Shown: positions 62,512 to 64,000 of the stretch, piece by piece
Layout: every line of letters starts with the position of its first letter
How positions within the stretch are numbered: position 1 is the first letter of the stretch
DNA from: DYFT01 sp041695085
Lineage (GTDB): Bacteria; Bacteroidota; Ignavibacteria; UBA10030
Length of the DNA: 64,000 nt
Assembly: GCA_041695085.1 (NCBI GenBank)
Contig: JBGFRO010000004.1
Span: forward strand, 62,001 to 126,000
Direction: 5' to 3'
The notes under the pieces: model-generated
Told to the model about the DNA's origin: nothing
Database searches by the model: none
What the model saw: the letters and a program-made list of their open reading frames with translations, nothing else
Position numbers and translations under genes: made by a program

Positions 62512-62571
62512 GAAGGAGGTGATGCGTTATGAGGGTAAACGAAATCCAGGCATAGTGCGCGAACACTATGC
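62512..62571 (+). repeat. SD-miniORF-hairpin element, copy 3
   Basis: GAAGGAGGTGATG, then an 8-codon ORF MRVNEIQA (62529-62555). The stem GCATAGTG/CACTATGC (loop CGCGAA) covers the stop codon, as in copy 1. The ORF differs from copy 1 in three codons, but the stem is the same. Confidence 0.6.
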
Positions 62572-63313
62572 TCCGACGTTACGCAAATACGGTGTTTAAT
62601 TCCAAGTTCTCGAAGAGAGTACACGCAATGAGACAATTGACAAAAGCTGCAAGTCTCCCCGTCATTGGAATGCTTCTGTTCCAGTTGGGCTGTCAGGAGA
62701 CAAGCGTTGGTCCAGTGCCTCCGCCGAAGGACCTGCGCAAATTGAGCTGGCGAATCGATACGTTGGCCTATCCGGGCAACTTCCAAACGCTCATGATGAG
62801 CATCTGGGCAAGCAGTCCACGGGATGTTTACGTGGTTGGGCACAGCTCCAGCGGGCCCGGATCGATGTATCATTTCGATGGCGAGCAGTGGAGGGATGTA
62901 AAGATTCACCCCTCTGTTGGCGGCAAAATTATCGGTCGGCTACGGGCCATTTACGGATTTGGTCGGGATAACATCTATGCTGTAGGAGGCAGGATAGAGT
63001 ATAATCCTTCACCGCCGCCGGAGTATCTTGATCCCAGCTTGGCAATTCACTTCGACGGACGTGAATGGCGGCAACTGCAGGTTCCAGAAGGGCGACAACT
63101 CTTTTCAATTTCAGGCACATCTCCCAACAACATCTGGACTTGTGGGCGTGATGGTACGCTGATCGCCTTTGACGGTGTACGATGGAGGAAAGAATCGGTT
63201 TCCGTTCCGGTGCCACCCGGCAATACGTGGTTTGACTTGAAGGATGTTCAGGCAAAGAGCCCTTCAGAAGTCTATATGATCGGCTATGTGCATGAGAACA
63301 ACATCGCGCGAAC
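62550..63313 (+). repeat. 764-bp direct repeat, copy B
   Basis: Appears identical to 60115-60878. Borders are in the element's stem on the left and codon 229 of member 5 on the right. Confidence 0.85.
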
Positions 63314-63725
63314 AACCCATTACTTTTTTGCAAGACAGAAGGACAGGTGGAGCGTGGTGGATAGTTTCGTTCTGGCCCCCGGACAATATGAGTCAGCCTT
63401 TGGCTCCAACGGTCTTTGGATCAGTCCCGAAGGAACACTGTATTCTTTTGGTCCGCATATTTTTCGTCGGAGGGGTTCGTCGTGGGAAATGATCTACGAA
63501 ACATTCGATGCCCTGAGAGATATGGCTGGAACCAGTGACACCAACATGTTAGCGGTGGGTGTTTTCTCAAAGGTCTTGCACTACAATGGAATAGATTGGC
63601 ACGAATTCGAAGAGCTCCATCTTCCAAACGTCTCCTACTCGTCGGTCTGGACAGATGGACAGGAGGTGTTCGTGGTAGGCTCTTTGAACGACGGAACAAA
63701 ATCCATAATCCTCCACGGAAAATAG
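62628..63725 (+). CDS. Surface lipoprotein, tandem family member 5
   Basis: 365 residues, signal and lipobox (QLGC, Cys22) as in member 3. Residues 1-228 equal member 3; residues 229-340 (HYFFARQKDRWSVVDSFV, LWISPEGTLYSFGPHI, MAGTSDTNMLAVG) resemble member 4. The final 20 codons (DGTKSIILHGK) again match member 3. It is thus a three-part mosaic. Start ATG 62628. No enzyme motif; a surface propeller with variable blades is the best guess. Confidence 0.87.
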   Translation: MRQLTKAASLPVIGMLLFQLGCQETSVGPVPPPKDLRKLSWRIDTLAYPGNFQTLMMSIWASSPRDVYVVGHSSSGPGSMYHFDGEQWRDVKIHPSVGGKIIGRLRAIYGFGRDNIYAVGGRIEYNPSPPPEYLDPSLAIHFDGREWRQLQVPEGRQLFSISGTSPNNIWTCGRDGTLIAFDGVRWRKESVSVPVPPGNTWFDLKDVQAKSPSEVYMIGYVHENNIARTTHYFFARQKDRWSVVDSFVLAPGQYESAFGSNGLWISPEGTLYSFGPHIFRRRGSSWEMIYETFDALRDMAGTSDTNMLAVGVFSKVLHYNGIDWHEFEELHLPNVSYSSVWTDGQEVFVVGSLNDGTKSIILHGK

Positions 63726-63726
63726 G

Positions 63727-63792
63727 AAAGGAGGTGGTTCGTATGAAGGTATATTAAAGCCCAAGCACGGTGCGTGCAACACCATGCCTGGG
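63727..63792 (+). repeat. SD-miniORF-hairpin element, copy 4
   Basis: AAAGGAGGTGG, MKVY (63743-63757), then CCCAAGCA/TGCCTGGG with one mismatch relative to copy 2. 63793-63941 holds no gene. Confidence 0.55.
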
Positions 63793-63941
63793 CACATCGC
63801 CCGCCAACAGGCGGGGAGGCAAACATCGGACACAGGGAATTCTTCTGATTACCAGAAGTGCGCCGTTTTGTTTGCGGAAGAAACATAACCAACAATTTAC
63901 CTGAATTCAATCCCTTCACGAGAAAACAAAAGGAGTAAGAC

Positions 63942-64000
63942 ATGAATACGCACACATCTCTGCGATTGGTCTTTTTATTCTTGGCGTGTGTTGTGATCAA
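63942..64000 (+). CDS. N-terminus of an exported protein (partial)
   Basis: The first 19 codons at the right edge: MNTHTSLRLVFLFLACVVI. AAAGGAG lies 5-7 nt before the ATG. The hydrophobic core marks a signal peptide; FLAC could be a lipobox. Given the neighbours it may be another surface protein. Nothing more is visible. Confidence 0.7.
   Translation, partial: MNTHTSLRLVFLFLACVVI

Noticed and set aside
1..64000. CRISPR arrays, transposases, integrases, tRNA and rRNA genes
   Set aside because: No regularly spaced identical repeats, no transposase motifs and no cloverleaf or rRNA sequence recognised by eye. A tRNA scan was not possible here.

Overview
The window (GC a little above 50% by eye) reads as a chromosomal piece of a Bacteroidota/Chlorobiota-type bacterium, most like the Ignavibacteria side of that group. 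The reasons are the type IX secretion C-terminal signature (NYPNPFNPTT) on a large secreted protein, an 11-subunit Nuo operon without nuoEFG, two ferredoxin-dependent 2-oxoacid oxidoreductases, and several SPII lipoproteins. Aerobic hemF beside oxygen-sensitive ferredoxin enzymes suggests a facultative or microaerobic life. No rRNA, tRNA, CRISPR array or transposase was seen.

Layout. 0-4 kb: heat-shock block on the minus strand (clpB 5' end, dnaK, three hsp20). 4.5-7.8 kb: M28 peptidase, birA, coaX. 7.8-8.6 kb: response regulator. 8.7-19.5 kb: nuoABCDHIJKLMN, read from nuoA at the right to nuoN at the left. 19.7-24.6 kb: 7Fe ferredoxin, CBS protein, an unknown gene, cob(I)alamin adenosyltransferase with a membrane HEGGH protein, and an M20 peptidase. 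24.8-35.9 kb: haem biosynthesis (ccsA/hemX-like, hemA, hemC, hemD, hemE, then an S9 peptidase, hemF, hemH, hemG). 35.9-38.8 kb: a secreted unknown, a receiver-HisKA protein without a kinase domain, a universal stress protein, a small ORF and a MarR regulator. 38.9-45.0 kb: a long minus-strand run with two 2-oxoacid:ferredoxin oxidoreductases and two small unknown genes.

45.2-54.3 kb is the most unusual part. A membrane histidine kinase carrying two haem c-type motifs in its sensor region is followed by an NtrC-type sigma-54 activator and an archaemetzincin. Next to it lies an operon with three GcvH-like proteins that all lack the lipoyl lysine, two of them membrane-anchored, around a HybA-like four-cluster ferredoxin and a HybB/NrfD-like quinone-reactive membrane subunit. 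A Cys-rich repeat protein and decayed pieces resembling hypB, hoxE and a URO-D family gene sit upstream. Sigma-54 type -24/-12 sequences precede the universal stress gene, the oxidoreductase operon and the Cys-rich gene. My inference is one regulon in which a periplasmic haem redox sensor controls low-potential electron-transfer modules.

54.6-64 kb is a cell-surface region: a BNR-repeat protein with a T9SS signal, orphan T9SS/FlgD-like tail fragments, and five tandem paralogous lipoproteins. The array is mosaic: a 764-bp segment occurs twice and appears identical. Four of the lipoprotein intervals carry the same small element, a near-perfect Shine-Dalgarno, a 4-8 codon ORF and a stem-loop. 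A new signal-peptide gene begins at the right edge.
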